Shown: positions 31,057 to 41,602, counted from the stretch's first letter. The stretch: 64,000 nucleotides of DNA from Geobacillus vulcani PSS1 (GCF_000733845.1 NZ_JPOI01000001.1:3287001-3351000), one strand, 5' to 3'. Made by a program: numbers and translations. Notes: generated from the letters alone by a model not told the origin.

Positions 31057-32522
31057 CCTCTCTCCTTCACTGCCGCTCGGGCAACAGCGCGATCGTCAAA
31101 CTCAATCACATCGTTGCCAATGATTTGATACGTTTCATGCCCTTTGCCGGCAATCAACACAACATCTCCTTCTTCTGCCTGCCGGATGGCATAGCGGATC
31201 GCCTCTTCACGGTCGGGAATCGTCACGTGCTTTCCAATCTCAGCGCTTATTCCCGCTTCCATGTCGCGCAAAATTTGCTTCGGATCTTCCGAACGCGGAT
31301 TGTCGGAAGTAAAAATGGCGACATCCGCATACCGCACCGCCACTTGCGCCATGAGCGGCCGTTTCGACCGGTCGCGATCCCCGCCGCAGCCGATGATGAC
31401 GTATACGTTTCGCTTCGCAAACTGGCGAACCGTTTTTAAGGCGTTTTCTAAACTGTCCGGTGTGTGGGCGTAATCGACGATAATCGTAAAGTTTTGCCCT
31501 TCATCCACCGTTTCAAACCGCCCCGGCACCGGCTTGACATCGGCCAACGCAGCAGTGATCGCCTCAAGCGAAAGCCCAGAAGCCAGGCAAGCCGCAGCCG
31601 CGGCAAGCATGTTGTAGACGTTGAACAGTCCGACGAGCTTCGTTTCCACCGCCGCCGCCCCATATGGCGTGCAAAGCCGAAAGGCCATGCCGCTTCGGGT
31701 CATATGGATTTGTTCGGCCATTACATCGCTTTTTTCATTGATGCCATAGGTAATGACCGGCGCAGCCGTCATATGTTTATAATATTGCGAAACCGGATCG
31801 TCATGATTGAGAACGGCAAATTTCGGCCGATGTTCATCGTAGCGATTGCCGAGTTGAGCAAACAGCAGCCCTTTGGCATTCCGATACTCTTCCATCGTCC
31901 CGTGATAATCCAAGTGATCTTGCGTCAAATTCGTAAAAACGGCCACATCGTAATCGCAGCCATGCACCCGACCTTGATGCAGCGCGTGCGACGACACTTC
32001 CATCGCCGCGAACTCAACCCCTTCATCGACCATTTGTTTGAACGTACGCTGCAAAATGAGCGACTCCGGCGTCGTATTGGACGCCGGATAGGAACGGTCG
32101 CCGATCTTGATGTGAACCGTGCCAATGAGCCCTGTTTTCTTGCCGGCCTTTCTCGCGATTTGTTCAATGATCGACGTCGTCGTCGTTTTGCCGTTTGTGC
32201 CGGTCACCCCGATTAAATGAAGGCGGTGGGTCGGCTGCCCGTAAAACGCGTCCGCTAAAATCGCCATCGCCCGCCGGCTGTCCGACACGAGAACGACGGG
32301 AGCATCAACGGAAAGCGGCCGCTCGGCCACGATCGCCGCCGCTCCACGCGCCACCGCCTCATCAGCAAAATCATGTCCATCTACTGTAAATCCCTTCAGG
32401 CAAAAAAAGAGCGAACCGGGCGTAACGCAGCGCGAATCCATCTCAAGCGCCGCGATGTCCGGATTGCCTCCATAGTGCACCCAAAAACCGGGCAAGCGTG
32501 ACAGCAGCGTCAGTAGTTTCAT
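31053..32522 (-). CDS. murE: UDP-N-acetylmuramoyl-L-alanyl-D-glutamate--2,6-diaminopimelate ligase
   Basis: MurE adds meso-diaminopimelate as the third stem-peptide residue. The 489-residue protein has the N-terminal UDP-binding domain ([17 protein letters not shown]), the ATP loop TGTNGKTTT at residues 108-116, and the DNPR motif (context [11 protein letters not shown]) that selects meso-DAP rather than lysine. It lies 114 bases after spoVD, behind a terminator-like hairpin, and overlaps the next small gene by 4 bases. Confidence 0.97.
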   Translation of the reverse strand: MKLLTLLSRLPGFWVHYGGNPDIAALEMDSRCVTPGSLFFCLKGFTVDGHDFADEAVARGAAAIVAERPLSVDAPVVLVSDSRRAMAILADAFYGQPTHRLHLIGVTGTNGKTTTTSIIEQIARKAGKKTGLIGTVHIKIGDRSYPASNTTPESLILQRTFKQMVDEGVEFAAMEVSSHALHQGRVHGCDYDVAVFTNLTQDHLDYHGTMEEYRNAKGLLFAQLGNRYDEHRPKFAVLNHDDPVSQYYKHMTAAPVITYGINEKSDVMAEQIHMTRSGMAFRLCTPYGAAAVETKLVGLFNVYNMLAAAAACLASGLSLEAITAALADVKPVPGRFETVDEGQNFTIIVDYAHTPDSLENALKTVRQFAKRNVYVIIGCGGDRDRSKRPLMAQVAVRYADVAIFTSDNPRSEDPKQILRDMEAGISAEIGKHVTIPDREEAIRYAIRQAEEGDVVLIAGKGHETYQIIGNDVIEFDDRAVARAAVKERG

Positions 32523-32575
32523 GTTCGTTCATCCCTTTCGCTTCGAAATCGTCCGCTCCGTTAGGCAGACAGCGG

Positions 32576-32624
32576 AAAAAGGGGCTCAACCAACCCGATG
32601 TGTCATCGCATCGGTCGCCCCCCT
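32576..32624 (-). terminator. Terminator-like hairpin between spoVD and murE
   Basis: On the minus strand GGGGC and GCCCC flank an inner CCGATG/CATCGG stem and are followed by TTTTTCC. It would partly separate sporulation-specific spoVD from murE. Confidence 0.5.
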
Positions 32625-32636
32625 TGCACGTTCGTC

Positions 32637-34571
32637 TTACCGTTCTTCCGCCGCTTCGCGCTTCGCCAAATAAATGCGGACGGTTGAGCCTTCTTTCACT
32701 TTGACCCCTGGTTTTGGGGATTGTTCCACAACGACATCTCCCTCACCACTAACATCTAATTTTAAGTCAAAAAGCTGTTCTTGCAAATCATTTTTTGTCA
32801 TTCCGATCAAGTTTGGCACTTCAATGACTTTCGGCTCGTTCCAGTCGCGCTCCTTCTCGAGCTGGTCTTTGCGGGGCTTCACGCCCATAATCCGCAAGCT
32901 GTCCTCTATAATTTTCCCAACGATCGGCGCAGCGACCGTGCCGCCGAACTGAACCGTTCCTTTCGGGTTGTCGACGGCGACGTACACGACAAGCTTCGGA
33001 TCATCCGCTGGAGCGAAGCCGATGAACGAAACGATATGGTTGTTTTGCAAATAGCGGCCGCCTTGCGCCTTTTGCGCTGTTCCGGTTTTGCCGCCGACGC
33101 GGTACCCTTCGACATACGCCTTTTTCCCTGTTCCTTGGGCGACGACGCTTTCAAGCGCGTACCGGACTTGTTTCGACGTTTCCTCGGAAATGACGCGCCG
33201 TTTCGCCTTTGGTGTATTGCGGCTCACGACTTCCCCCGTTTCCGGATCCAGCCATTCTTTGGCAATGTAAGGTGTGTACAAAATGCCGCCATTGATCGCC
33301 GCTGACACGGCAGCGACTTGCTGGATCGGCGTCACCGACACCCCTTGGCCGAACGCCGTCGTTGCCAGCTCCACCGGCCCGACCCGTTTCAAATCAAATA
33401 AAATGCCTGTTCCTTCCCCTTGCAAGTCGATGCCCGTTTTCTCACCAAAACCAAATTGCTTAATGTAACGAAACAAGGTCTCCTTTCCAAGCCGCTCGCC
33501 AAGCTCGACAAACCCCGGGTTGCATGAGTTTTGCACGACTTCTAAAAACGTCTGATCGCCGTGGCCGCCTTTTTTCCAACAACGAAGCGTAGCGCCGGCT
33601 ACCTTGGCGTAGCCAGGGTCAAAGAAATGGTCTTTCAGCAAATTTACCTTATGTTCCTCAAGAGCCGCGGCCAGCGTAATGATTTTAAACGTCGATCCCG
33701 GTTCGTACGTGCTCCAAATCGGCAAGTTGCGGTTGTAAATTTCCGGAGGAACGCTCCGGTAATTCGCTGGGTCAAACGTCGGTCGGCTCGCCATCGCCAA
33801 AATTTCACCCGTGTTCGGATCCATGGCGATCGCAATGATGCCATCGGGGTTGTATTTCGCCTCCGCGATGTCAAGTTCGCGTTCAATGATCGTCTGAATG
33901 CGCGAATCGATCGTCAACACCAAATTCAAGCCGTCAGTCGGCGGTGTATAGTCATCGGCTATATCGGGCATGCGCCGCCCTTTCGCATCGGAATAAAACT
34001 GCACGGAGCCGCGCTCGCCCCTCAGTTCCTTGTCATAATACAGCTCCAGCCCGGTGAGCCCTTGGTTGTCAATGCCGGTGAAGCCGAGCACGTGCGACAA
34101 ATAGCTGCCAAACGGATAGTACCGCTTCGTATCTTCCGCGATATACACCCCATCCAAGTCGAGGGAGCGCACATTCGCTGCCTTTTCATCAGAAATTTTC
34201 CGCCCCTCTTTCAAGCGGACGATCGACGTTTTTTGCGTGATTTGTTTATAGATGGATTCCACTGAGCCACCGAGCACCCCGGCCAGCTTTTTCGCCGCCT
34301 CTGCCGGATTTTTGACTTGCCGTGGAATGACATACACCGTCGGCGCGCTCATGTTCGTCGCCAACGGAACGCCGTTGCGATCCAAAATTTCGCCTCGCTT
34401 CGGCTCAAACGGAATGTTCCGGCCCCATAGCCCTTTCGCCCGTTCCGCTAACAGATCGCCGAGCCAAAATTGGACGTAGCCGAGACGGAGGTCGATAATG
34501 GCAAAGATCAAAATCCCGATCAAAAACACAATCGTCAACCGCTTGCGCACGGTAACGTACGATACGCGCAT
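32637..34571 (-). CDS. spoVD: Stage V sporulation protein D (class B penicillin-binding protein)
   Basis: SpoVD is the class B transpeptidase that works with SpoVE to build the spore cortex. The 644-residue protein has an N-terminal membrane anchor (about residues 10-32), a dimerisation domain, the transpeptidase domain with STFK (Ser293-Lys296), SCN (349-351) and KTG (495-497), and one C-terminal PASTA domain (about residues 578-636). One PASTA domain and the position before murE distinguish it from pbpB, which has two. Confidence 0.94.
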   Translation of the reverse strand: MRVSYVTVRKRLTIVFLIGILIFAIIDLRLGYVQFWLGDLLAERAKGLWGRNIPFEPKRGEILDRNGVPLATNMSAPTVYVIPRQVKNPAEAAKKLAGVLGGSVESIYKQITQKTSIVRLKEGRKISDEKAANVRSLDLDGVYIAEDTKRYYPFGSYLSHVLGFTGIDNQGLTGLELYYDKELRGERGSVQFYSDAKGRRMPDIADDYTPPTDGLNLVLTIDSRIQTIIERELDIAEAKYNPDGIIAIAMDPNTGEILAMASRPTFDPANYRSVPPEIYNRNLPIWSTYEPGSTFKIITLAAALEEHKVNLLKDHFFDPGYAKVAGATLRCWKKGGHGDQTFLEVVQNSCNPGFVELGERLGKETLFRYIKQFGFGEKTGIDLQGEGTGILFDLKRVGPVELATTAFGQGVSVTPIQQVAAVSAAINGGILYTPYIAKEWLDPETGEVVSRNTPKAKRRVISEETSKQVRYALESVVAQGTGKKAYVEGYRVGGKTGTAQKAQGGRYLQNNHIVSFIGFAPADDPKLVVYVAVDNPKGTVQFGGTVAAPIVGKIIEDSLRIMGVKPRKDQLEKERDWNEPKVIEVPNLIGMTKNDLQEQLFDLKLDVSGEGDVVVEQSPKPGVKVKEGSTVRIYLAKREAAEER

Positions 34572-34642
34572 ATGGCGGAACCTCCTTCATGGTGGGCTCG
34601 TTCCACTATATGCTTGTACGCCCCGTTATAGAACGGCAAAAA

Positions 34643-36853
34643 TCATTCGTGCGGCTCAGCCTCTTTCCGCTCGGCTGCTTCTTTCTCCTTCTCCCCCACC
34701 GCTTTCTCCCATTGGCTCGGCGGAGTCAATTCAACGATTAAATAATCGCCTTTGCGCACCTCCGCTCCAGGACGAATATTTTGGCTGATGACATAACCGC
34801 TCCCTTTCGTGCTCGGCCGCAAGCCGAGTATACGAGCCACTTTCATGGCGTCGCGCAGCGAGAAGCCGCGCAAATCCGGCATCGTTGCCGCCCCGTCCGT
34901 TTTCAACACAACTCGTTCCCCCAAAAGAACGTGATCGCCGCCTTGCGGAAGCTGTTGCTCAACATATTGGCCGCGGCCGATCACAACCGGCACATATCCT
35001 TTTTCCTTCAGCTGCTTGGCTGCCGAAGCCGCCGGCTGGCCGATCCATGAATCAAGCGCCTGCGGTTGGGCTGTCTTTGCTTTCATTCGTTTTTCTCCGG
35101 TCGGTTCAATATGCAAATATTGCAAGCTGCTTTTCATCACCGTCGTAAAAATTTGCGACACCGGCGCCGCTCCCGTTTCGGTCACATCCAGGTGCGGCTG
35201 TTGGACAGCGACATACATGAGAAGCTTTGGATCATCTGTCGGCGCCATGCCTAAAAACGAAAAAATGTAGTTTTCCCGTCCGGTCAAATAGCCGCCGGAA
35301 GGCGACGGAATTTGCGCCGTCCCCGTTTTGCCGGCGACGCGGTAGCCGTTGATTTGGTACGGACGGCCGGTGCCGTGCTCAGACGTGACAACCGTCTCTA
35401 AAATGTCACGCACTTTTCGCGCAGTTTCCGCCGTGATCGGTTGGCCGACCACGGTCGGCTCATGATCGATCACGACTTTGCCGCTGTCTGGGTCGACAAC
35501 TTTCTCGATGACATACGGCTTCATCATTTTCCCATCGTTGGCGATCGCCGTCGCCGCTTGGATTTGCTGGATCGGCGTCACCGATGTCCCTTGGCCGAAT
35601 CCGGTCGTAATTCGTTCAATCGGGTAGCGATAGCGGATTTGCCCGACCGCTTCGTTCGGCAAATCGATGCCCGTTTTCCGGTCAAAGTGGAAACGGTGCA
35701 AATATTGCAAAAACCGATCTTCGCCAAGCTTTTCTTTCACTAAAATCGAAAAGGCGACGTTTGAGGAGCGCTGCACCCCCTCGTTAAATGTGATCGTCCC
35801 CCAGCCGACATCGTTATGGTCGCGGATCGTGTTCGGCCCGACTTTGTAGGAACCAGAGCGATACGTTTCATTGCCGTTGTACACCCCTTCGTTGATGGCC
35901 GCCGCGAGCGTGAACACTTTCATCGTCGATCCCGGCTCATACGGATAGGAAATGGCGTCATTTAAAAAGTTCGTAATATCACGCTTGTTTGGGTCGAAGC
36001 TCGGACGCGTTGCCATCGCCAAAATTTCCCCTGTTTTTGGATCAGCGACGATGGCGATCATTTTTTTCGGCTTGTATTGCTTCTCGACGCTGTTCATCGC
36101 ATCTTCCAAAAACGATTGAATCTTTCCGTCAATCGTCAAATAGACGTTTGCCCCATTGTTCGGCTTGACAATGCGCTCTTTCCCCCCGGGGAGGCGAAAG
36201 CCGTTTACGTCGCCAGCAAACGACACATAGCCGTCTTCTTCACGCAAATACCGGTCAAGCTCTTTTTCCACTCCCATTTTGCCGACTGTTTCGTTGGCTG
36301 CATTTTTTTGCGCATAGCCGATGACGTGCGACGCAAACATGCCGTTCGGATAAAACCGGCTCGTGTCGCGGATGAAAGCGATGCCTGGCAAATGGAGCGC
36401 TTCGATTTTTTGCTTCAGCTCAAAACTGATGTTGCGGCCGTAGGATCCAAACTCGACTTGCTTCGCTTTTTTTGTCAAAATGCGTTCCATCGCCTCGGCG
36501 TCCATGCCAAGCAACGGGGCAAGTTGTTCCGCTGTTTTTTTCGGATCGATCACATGGCGCGGATGATCCGGATCGGTTGTCATCTTCGGATCCAAAATGG
36601 CCACAACGGTATACGACGGCACATCTTCAGCCAAAATGGAACCTTTGCGATCGAAAATCGTTCCACGCTTCGCCTCGATCGTCCGCGTTTGTTGATGCTG
36701 ACGCTCCGCGATCACAGCCAGTGTTTGACCGTCTGCTTTGCCGGTCCATTCAAGCTGCACAAAGCGGGCGAACAACAGGGAAAAGAGGAAGCCGAACAAG
36801 CAAAACAGAATGAACGCTCCCTGATGGGTGTTGCGATGCTTTCTTACCTCCAT
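34643..36853 (-). CDS. pbpB: Penicillin-binding protein 2B (septal transpeptidase)
   Basis: PBP2B is the essential divisome class B transpeptidase. The 736-residue protein has an N-terminal membrane anchor (about residues 12-34), the dimerisation domain, the transpeptidase motifs STMK (Ser309-Lys312), SSN (363-365) and KTG (509-511), and two C-terminal PASTA domains (about residues 605-730) followed by a charged tail. It lies six bases after ftsL. Confidence 0.96.
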   Translation of the reverse strand: MEVRKHRNTHQGAFILFCLFGFLFSLLFARFVQLEWTGKADGQTLAVIAERQHQQTRTIEAKRGTIFDRKGSILAEDVPSYTVVAILDPKMTTDPDHPRHVIDPKKTAEQLAPLLGMDAEAMERILTKKAKQVEFGSYGRNISFELKQKIEALHLPGIAFIRDTSRFYPNGMFASHVIGYAQKNAANETVGKMGVEKELDRYLREEDGYVSFAGDVNGFRLPGGKERIVKPNNGANVYLTIDGKIQSFLEDAMNSVEKQYKPKKMIAIVADPKTGEILAMATRPSFDPNKRDITNFLNDAISYPYEPGSTMKVFTLAAAINEGVYNGNETYRSGSYKVGPNTIRDHNDVGWGTITFNEGVQRSSNVAFSILVKEKLGEDRFLQYLHRFHFDRKTGIDLPNEAVGQIRYRYPIERITTGFGQGTSVTPIQQIQAATAIANDGKMMKPYVIEKVVDPDSGKVVIDHEPTVVGQPITAETARKVRDILETVVTSEHGTGRPYQINGYRVAGKTGTAQIPSPSGGYLTGRENYIFSFLGMAPTDDPKLLMYVAVQQPHLDVTETGAAPVSQIFTTVMKSSLQYLHIEPTGEKRMKAKTAQPQALDSWIGQPAASAAKQLKEKGYVPVVIGRGQYVEQQLPQGGDHVLLGERVVLKTDGAATMPDLRGFSLRDAMKVARILGLRPSTKGSGYVISQNIRPGAEVRKGDYLIVELTPPSQWEKAVGEKEKEAAERKEAEPHE

Positions 36854-36859
36854 CGTCGA

Positions 36860-37216
36860 TCATTCCTGCACAACTTTCACATGGTTTTCGTTGAGCGACA
36901 AACCGAGTTCTTTCGCCTTTTGCAAAATGCGCTCGTATGCGCTCAGCCGTTGCACCTCGACATATAAGTCATTGTTCTCCTTTTTCTGCTCGTCAATCGA
37001 CGCCTCGAGCTTTTGCACCTCTTTGTTCAGTTCGTAAATGCGCACTTGGTTCGAGACGGTATGAACCGCCGCATAGAAGACAAACAGGAAAAACAACACA
37101 AACAGCATCTTTTCAGCCAGCGACAGGCGAAAGCGCTGCTTCCGCCGCGGCTTTGGACTTGGCGGTGCCGCCGGATGTCGTTGTTCACGCGCGACTTTGA
37201 TTGCCACATCGTTCAC
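36860..37216 (-). CDS. ftsL: Cell-division protein FtsL
   Basis: FtsL is the small bitopic divisome protein that forms a coiled coil with DivIC and contacts DivIB. With a GTG start at 37216 it has 118 residues: a basic cytoplasmic part, one transmembrane segment (about residues 37-55) and an extracellular leucine-zipper coiled coil (about 60-105). GTG is chosen because CAGGAGGGG lies six bases upstream; the extended frame would place an ATG inside that site. It sits between rsmH and pbpB as in B. subtilis. Confidence 0.9.
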   Translation of the reverse strand: MNDVAIKVAREQRHPAAPPSPKPRRKQRFRLSLAEKMLFVLFFLFVFYAAVHTVSNQVRIYELNKEVQKLEASIDEQKKENNDLYVEVQRLSAYERILQKAKELGLSLNENHVKVVQE

Positions 37217-37311
37217 ATTTTTCCCCTCCTGTTTCTCCATGCATTCGTTTTTCGCCGCAATGGGCGGCGCCCGCATTGAAATTCATCGTATTTCCCCGCT
37301 ATTTTTGTCAT

Positions 37312-38244
37312 CTACAGCTTTTCGGCAATGCGGAGTTTGGCCGAACGGGCGCGGTGGTTTCGTTCGAGCTCTTCCTCGGAAGGAACGATCGGTTTTTTGG
37401 TAATGATTTTCAGCACGGGGCGATAATCGTCGGGGAGAACCGGGAGCCCCGGAGGCAATGGCGGACTTTCGCTCGCCTTTTTAAACGTTTCTTTGCAAAT
37501 GCGGTCTTCAAGCGAATGAAACGTAATGACGCTCACCCGTCCACCGGATGTCAGCAGTTCGATCGCCTGCTCGAGCGCCTCGCGAAACGCCTCAAGTTCG
37601 TCATTGACCGCGATGCGGAGCGCTTGAAAAATGCGCTTGGCCGGGTGTCCACCGCTGCGGCGCGCCGGGGCGGGAATCGCTTCCTTGATCACATCAACGA
37701 GCTCTCCCGTCGTTTTAATCGGCCTCGTGCGGCGCACTTCCTCGATTTTGCGCGCTACTTGTTTGGAAAACTTCTCTTCGCCGTAACGGAAAAAGATGCG
37801 GACGAGCTCCTCGTATGGCCAGCGGTTGACAATCTCCGCCGCCGTCAGCCGTTGCTTGCGGTCCATCCGCATATCAAGCGGCGCATCGTGCTGATAGCTG
37901 AAGCCGCGCTCGGGTTCGTCGAGCTGCGGCGAAGAAACCCCCAAATCAAACAAGACGCCGTCGACGGACTTGACGCCAAGCGCCGAAAGCTCCTCTTGCA
38001 AAAACCGGAAGTTCCGGTGTACAAACTGCACTTGCTGGCCGTAGCGGGCGAGTCGTTCGCGCGCATGCATGATGGCGGCTTCGTCTTGGTCAAAGGCAAA
38101 CAGCTTCCCACGTTCCGACAAACGGGAGAGCAAATATTCGCTATGGCCGCCGCCGCCCAACGTACAATCGACGTATATGCCGTCCGGGCGGATGTTCAAC
38201 CCATCGACCGCCTCTTTCAGCAGCACTGTTGTATGTCGAAACAC
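37312..38244 (-). CDS. rsmH: 16S rRNA (cytosine(1402)-N(4))-methyltransferase
   Basis: RsmH methylates N4 of C1402 in 16S rRNA. The 310-residue protein has the SAM-binding motif [10 protein letters not shown] near residue 30, and [14 protein letters not shown]. The start GTG ([17 protein letters not shown]) is chosen because the family begins at this point and GGTGGTGG lies upstream; the 12-codon extension has no support. This is normally preceded by mraZ, which is not found here. Confidence 0.95.
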   Translation of the reverse strand: MFRHTTVLLKEAVDGLNIRPDGIYVDCTLGGGGHSEYLLSRLSERGKLFAFDQDEAAIMHARERLARYGQQVQFVHRNFRFLQEELSALGVKSVDGVLFDLGVSSPQLDEPERGFSYQHDAPLDMRMDRKQRLTAAEIVNRWPYEELVRIFFRYGEEKFSKQVARKIEEVRRTRPIKTTGELVDVIKEAIPAPARRSGGHPAKRIFQALRIAVNDELEAFREALEQAIELLTSGGRVSVITFHSLEDRICKETFKKASESPPLPPGLPVLPDDYRPVLKIITKKPIVPSEEELERNHRARSAKLRIAEKL

Positions 38245-38302
38245 ATGTCCACCACCTTCGTTGCTTCCAACCACACTCACATCGGCCAGTGGCCGCCTTC
38301 TT

Positions 38303-38308
38303 ATTATA
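38303..38308 (-). promoter_or_regulatory. Possible -10 element upstream of rsmH
   Basis: A minus-strand TATAAT (context GCGATATAATAAGAAGG) lies about 60 bases upstream of the rsmH start but has no recognisable -35 at the correct distance. It could drive rsmH-ftsL-pbpB in place of the missing mraZ promoter. Confidence 0.35.
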
Positions 38309-38469
38309 TCGCAAAGATGGACAAAATTTTAGCTTTTTTTGTAAAAAAACGTCCTTTTTTGTTTCTTTTTGTCGGACAGGCCAATCACGGCCATCCTGGC
38401 GGCTTCACCCCTTTACTTTGATTTCCATTTAATAACCATTGTTTTTTTACAATTCATTTCACAAAAAAG

Positions 38470-38492
38470 AAAATCCTGCTCAAAGCAGGATG
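38470..38492 (-). terminator. Rho-independent terminator after bshC
   Basis: Minus-strand ATCCTGC-TTTGA-GCAGGAT followed by TTTCTTTTTT. It stops the bshC transcript before the dcw cluster. Confidence 0.8.
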
Positions 38493-38522
38493 TTTCTTTT
38501 CGACTTTTTCTTTGAAAAAGCC

Positions 38523-40151
38523 TCACATATATACAATTTTATGCATTCCGTTGCTAGGACTGCGAATAGCCAAAAGTTTTTCTACAAAATCAAATCCGTA
38601 GCGGTTGATGTAATAAAACACGTTCCAAACTCGCTCCTGGAGCGCGCCGTTCGGCCGAAGCGACGTCTCGATGCGCCAAAATTTCCGCCATTCCGTCTCA
38701 TGTTTGCGCAACAGCGACCGCTCAAATGCGTGCTGAAGAAACTCGATTTGCGCCTGAATGATGGCGGCATTTTTCGCCACCAATCTCTCCAATCCGCGGT
38801 CGATCGCCACCCCAAGCTCACGGAGCGGACGGTGGGCCGCGTCAATGTCCGCCTTCGCTTTGGAAAACGCCGAAGCAAGAGGCGCTTGGGTGGTCGTCTC
38901 CCGCCACTTCCGCTTGGCTTCATCAAGCCGCCCGTTCAGTACGTCAGCCACCTCAAGTCCGATATCGGATAGGTCGGTTTGCAGCGAACGGCTGACGATC
39001 GTCGCCTGCAGGCGCGGCACGACCGGCGGCATTTCTAGGCCGAAAAGCGGAAACGCCTCTTTCAATTCCGCCCAATAAGCAATCTCCCCCGGGCCGGCAA
39101 TGAAAGCGAGCGTCGGCAACAAATACTCTTGCATGAGCGGGCGGGTGACGACATTGTTGCTGAAACAGGCCGGATTCGTTTCGGCAAGCTCAAGCAGCTC
39201 TTCTCTTGTCCAAACGAGAGTTCCCGCTTTATTGCGAAACAGGCCGCGCTCCTCATCATACTGCAAAAGCGAACGTTCACGGCCGTCGTAATAAAACAAG
39301 TTGGCCGCATCGGACCCGATTTCAATCAGCGGCGCATATCCGAGCGCGCGCAGCGCCTCTTGCTGAGCGAGCACCGCAGCCGTCACGTCGCGATGGCGTT
39401 CAATGAGCGCAGCGAAAAAGCGGCGCTCAAGCGGCCGCACCGCCGCATCGCCAGCGTTCAACACAACTAGGCCGTGATCAGCGAACAACCGAAGCACAAT
39501 GGCGGCAAAAAAGTCGACAAACGTGCGCCCCTCATCAAGACACGATGACAAAAAGGAGAGCAGCTCATTCGTCACATCCGTTTCCCCATACGTTTTGACG
39601 ACGCGCTCGATCCACTCTTTCGCAGCCATCCAATCCAGCGGTACATCGGCAGCCATCCGCTTCTCATTCGTTTTATGTGGGTACGCCGCTTTTTTTACTT
39701 CTCCTTCCTCAATGACATAGACATGATCGATTTCCGCGATGTCATGATCTTCGCCGGCGATCCAAAACAGCGGCACGACCGGCACACCCAGTTTCCGCTC
39801 CTGCTCTTTGGCAAGCTGGATGATGGTGATGATCTTATAAATCGTATACAGCGGCCCAGTCAACAGCCCGGCTTGCTGCCCGCCGACAATGACGACGCTT
39901 CGCTCATCGCGCAGCTTGTCGATATTGGCCATCGTGGCTGGACTCGCAAAAAAGCGGCGGTGGTAGGCGTGCAAGTAGTCGGCCAGCCCGCGCCGATCAT
40001 ACGTTCTTCTTTGCAAATGCGACAACCGCCGGCAAAACGCCTCATCATCCGTCCAGGCATAGGCAAAACCACTCTCGATGGGAAACACGCCGGCTATGTA
40101 ATCAGCCGCCAGCTTCGTTGCCGCCGGCAGCGGAATCTCGCGAACGTCCAT
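38523..40151 (-). CDS. bshC: Putative cysteine ligase BshC (bacillithiol biosynthesis)
   Basis: BshC adds cysteine to GlcN-malate, the last step of bacillithiol synthesis. The 542-residue protein contains the family GGQQAGLLTGPLYTIYK and FWIAGEDHDIAEIDH segments. The ATG at 40151 follows GGGAG with an eight-base spacing; the extended frame begins 11 codons earlier without a ribosome-binding site. It lies immediately upstream of the dcw cluster, as yllA in B. subtilis. Confidence 0.93.
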   Translation of the reverse strand: MDVREIPLPAATKLAADYIAGVFPIESGFAYAWTDDEAFCRRLSHLQRRTYDRRGLADYLHAYHRRFFASPATMANIDKLRDERSVVIVGGQQAGLLTGPLYTIYKIITIIQLAKEQERKLGVPVVPLFWIAGEDHDIAEIDHVYVIEEGEVKKAAYPHKTNEKRMAADVPLDWMAAKEWIERVVKTYGETDVTNELLSFLSSCLDEGRTFVDFFAAIVLRLFADHGLVVLNAGDAAVRPLERRFFAALIERHRDVTAAVLAQQEALRALGYAPLIEIGSDAANLFYYDGRERSLLQYDEERGLFRNKAGTLVWTREELLELAETNPACFSNNVVTRPLMQEYLLPTLAFIAGPGEIAYWAELKEAFPLFGLEMPPVVPRLQATIVSRSLQTDLSDIGLEVADVLNGRLDEAKRKWRETTTQAPLASAFSKAKADIDAAHRPLRELGVAIDRGLERLVAKNAAIIQAQIEFLQHAFERSLLRKHETEWRKFWRIETSLRPNGALQERVWNVFYYINRYGFDFVEKLLAIRSPSNGMHKIVYM

Positions 40152-40232
40152 GGCGAAAACTCCCTTTCCTATGTATTCTTTCATGAGTATAGCACGTTTG
40201 GCCCCGAGAGAAAAAAGGCTTGCTCGGCCGCT

Positions 40233-40619
40233 CTAAAGGCTCATAGCAACGCGCATGGCCATGCCGTATACAAGCAACCCGGCGTAAAGGGAGGCAAAAA
40301 TGAGAAAACTCGCCCGCCAAAAGACGCGGAACACCGTCCGCAAACGAAAGTCCGCTTTTGTCCGCCAATAGCCAAGCGCGATCGCCGCGTGCAGACCAAA
40401 CAAAAAGAGAAGAAGAGGAACGAAGTACGATTTTCCAAACAACACGGCGAGCAAAAAATAGACAGCAGCAATGAAAAAGGCAGTCGCGGCGTTGACCGCG
40501 GCGTAAAACGCTGCCCGCTTCCGCCTGCTGACCAAGCGTGCTCCGAAGTAGACGAGCAAAAACAGCAGAAGCGGCGCGGTCACAAACGTCGCCAGCATCG
40601 AAGCGAGCCAATCACCCAT
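40233..40619 (-). CDS. DUF3397 family membrane protein
   Basis: A 128-residue membrane protein with four hydrophobic segments, matching small DUF3397 proteins found between panE and bshC in Bacillaceae. Function unknown. It overlaps the panE end by 8 bases, suggesting one transcript. Confidence 0.75.
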   Translation of the reverse strand: MGDWLASMLATFVTAPLLLFLLVYFGARLVSRRKRAAFYAAVNAATAFFIAAVYFLLAVLFGKSYFVPLLLFLFGLHAAIALGYWRTKADFRLRTVFRVFWRASFLIFASLYAGLLVYGMAMRVAMSL

Positions 40620-41505
40620 CCGCCTCTCCCCCTTCCTTCCCTTTCACCGCGGAAAAGACAAAGCGGACGACCGGCAGCGCAACGCCGCGCGCCTCCCCTT
40701 GTTTCAACACATAGCCCAAAATGGCGTCAATCTCCGTCCGGCGCCCGTTCGCTAAGTCCATATACATCGACGAATAGTTGTCTGCTGTTTTTTGGCATAT
40801 GCGGACGACGCGCTCCCACGCCCGATTAGCGTCTTTAAGCGGCAGCACGTGCTGCACCTCATCAAACAGTTGCCTCATCATATCGCGGTACGAAGCCGTC
40901 TCTAGCAACGCCCCGTTTTTCACTTGCAATAGAGCGGTGAGCGGATTGATGACGGCGTTGACGACAAGCTTGTCCACAAGAATGCGCTCCCAATCGTCCG
41001 CCCATTCAATCGGAAAGCCGCGCTCCCCTTCCCGAAGCTCCCGAGCGTCGCCAAGTGAACCATAGCGGGAAGCAAGTGTCAGCTTTCCGACGCCCGTATG
41101 CGCCACCGTCCGATCATCCAGCCTCATGGCGCCATGCTCCACGACGCCGACGAGAACATTTTTGTCAGCAAACACCGTCAACTGCTCGAGATGCCCCATG
41201 CCGTTTTGCAAAAAAACGAGCGTACGAACGCGGCGAAACGCGTCGATTTGCGCACAGACGGAAGCGAGATCGTACTGTTTGACGGTCACAAACACGAGCC
41301 GCTCGTCCAGCTCCGCCCCGGCAAACGGCTGCGCGCGCACCGCCACGACCGAGGTTTCGCCCTCTTTTTTCAGCGCCACTCCATGCTCGGCAAGCTGCCT
41401 TGCTTGGGACGGACGCCTCGTATAGACCGTCACCTCATGGCGCCGCCCAAGATAAGCGGCGAGCAGCAATCCGACTGCTCCGCCGCCGACAATCCCGATG
41501 TTCAC
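40612..41505 (-). CDS. panE: 2-dehydropantoate 2-reductase
   Basis: PanE (ApbA family) reduces ketopantoate to pantoate for coenzyme A synthesis, using NADPH. The 297-residue protein has an N-terminal Rossmann motif GIVGGGAVGLLLA and the KLVVNAVINPLTALL segment near the catalytic lysine region. GTG at 41505 is chosen as start because GGGGGAGAAGG precedes it. The related archaeal/Bacillus family has a second reductase (ylbQ in B. subtilis), so the pantothenate role is likely but not certain. Confidence 0.82.
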   Translation of the reverse strand: MNIGIVGGGAVGLLLAAYLGRRHEVTVYTRRPSQARQLAEHGVALKKEGETSVVAVRAQPFAGAELDERLVFVTVKQYDLASVCAQIDAFRRVRTLVFLQNGMGHLEQLTVFADKNVLVGVVEHGAMRLDDRTVAHTGVGKLTLASRYGSLGDARELREGERGFPIEWADDWERILVDKLVVNAVINPLTALLQVKNGALLETASYRDMMRQLFDEVQHVLPLKDANRAWERVVRICQKTADNYSSMYMDLANGRRTEIDAILGYVLKQGEARGVALPVVRFVFSAVKGKEGGEADG

Positions 41506-41575
41506 CCCTTCTCCCCCGCTTTCTTGCAACATGGCGTTAGCCTTATTTTAGCAGAGATCTTCTTCTTCCGTTAAG

Positions 41576-41602
41576 AAAAAAAGCCGGCGAAAAGCCAGCC
41601 CT
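41576..41602 (-). terminator. Terminator after gerR (ylbO)
   Basis: Minus-strand GCTGGC-TTTTC-GCCGGC followed by seven T residues, starting at the stop codon of the upstream gene. Confidence 0.75.
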
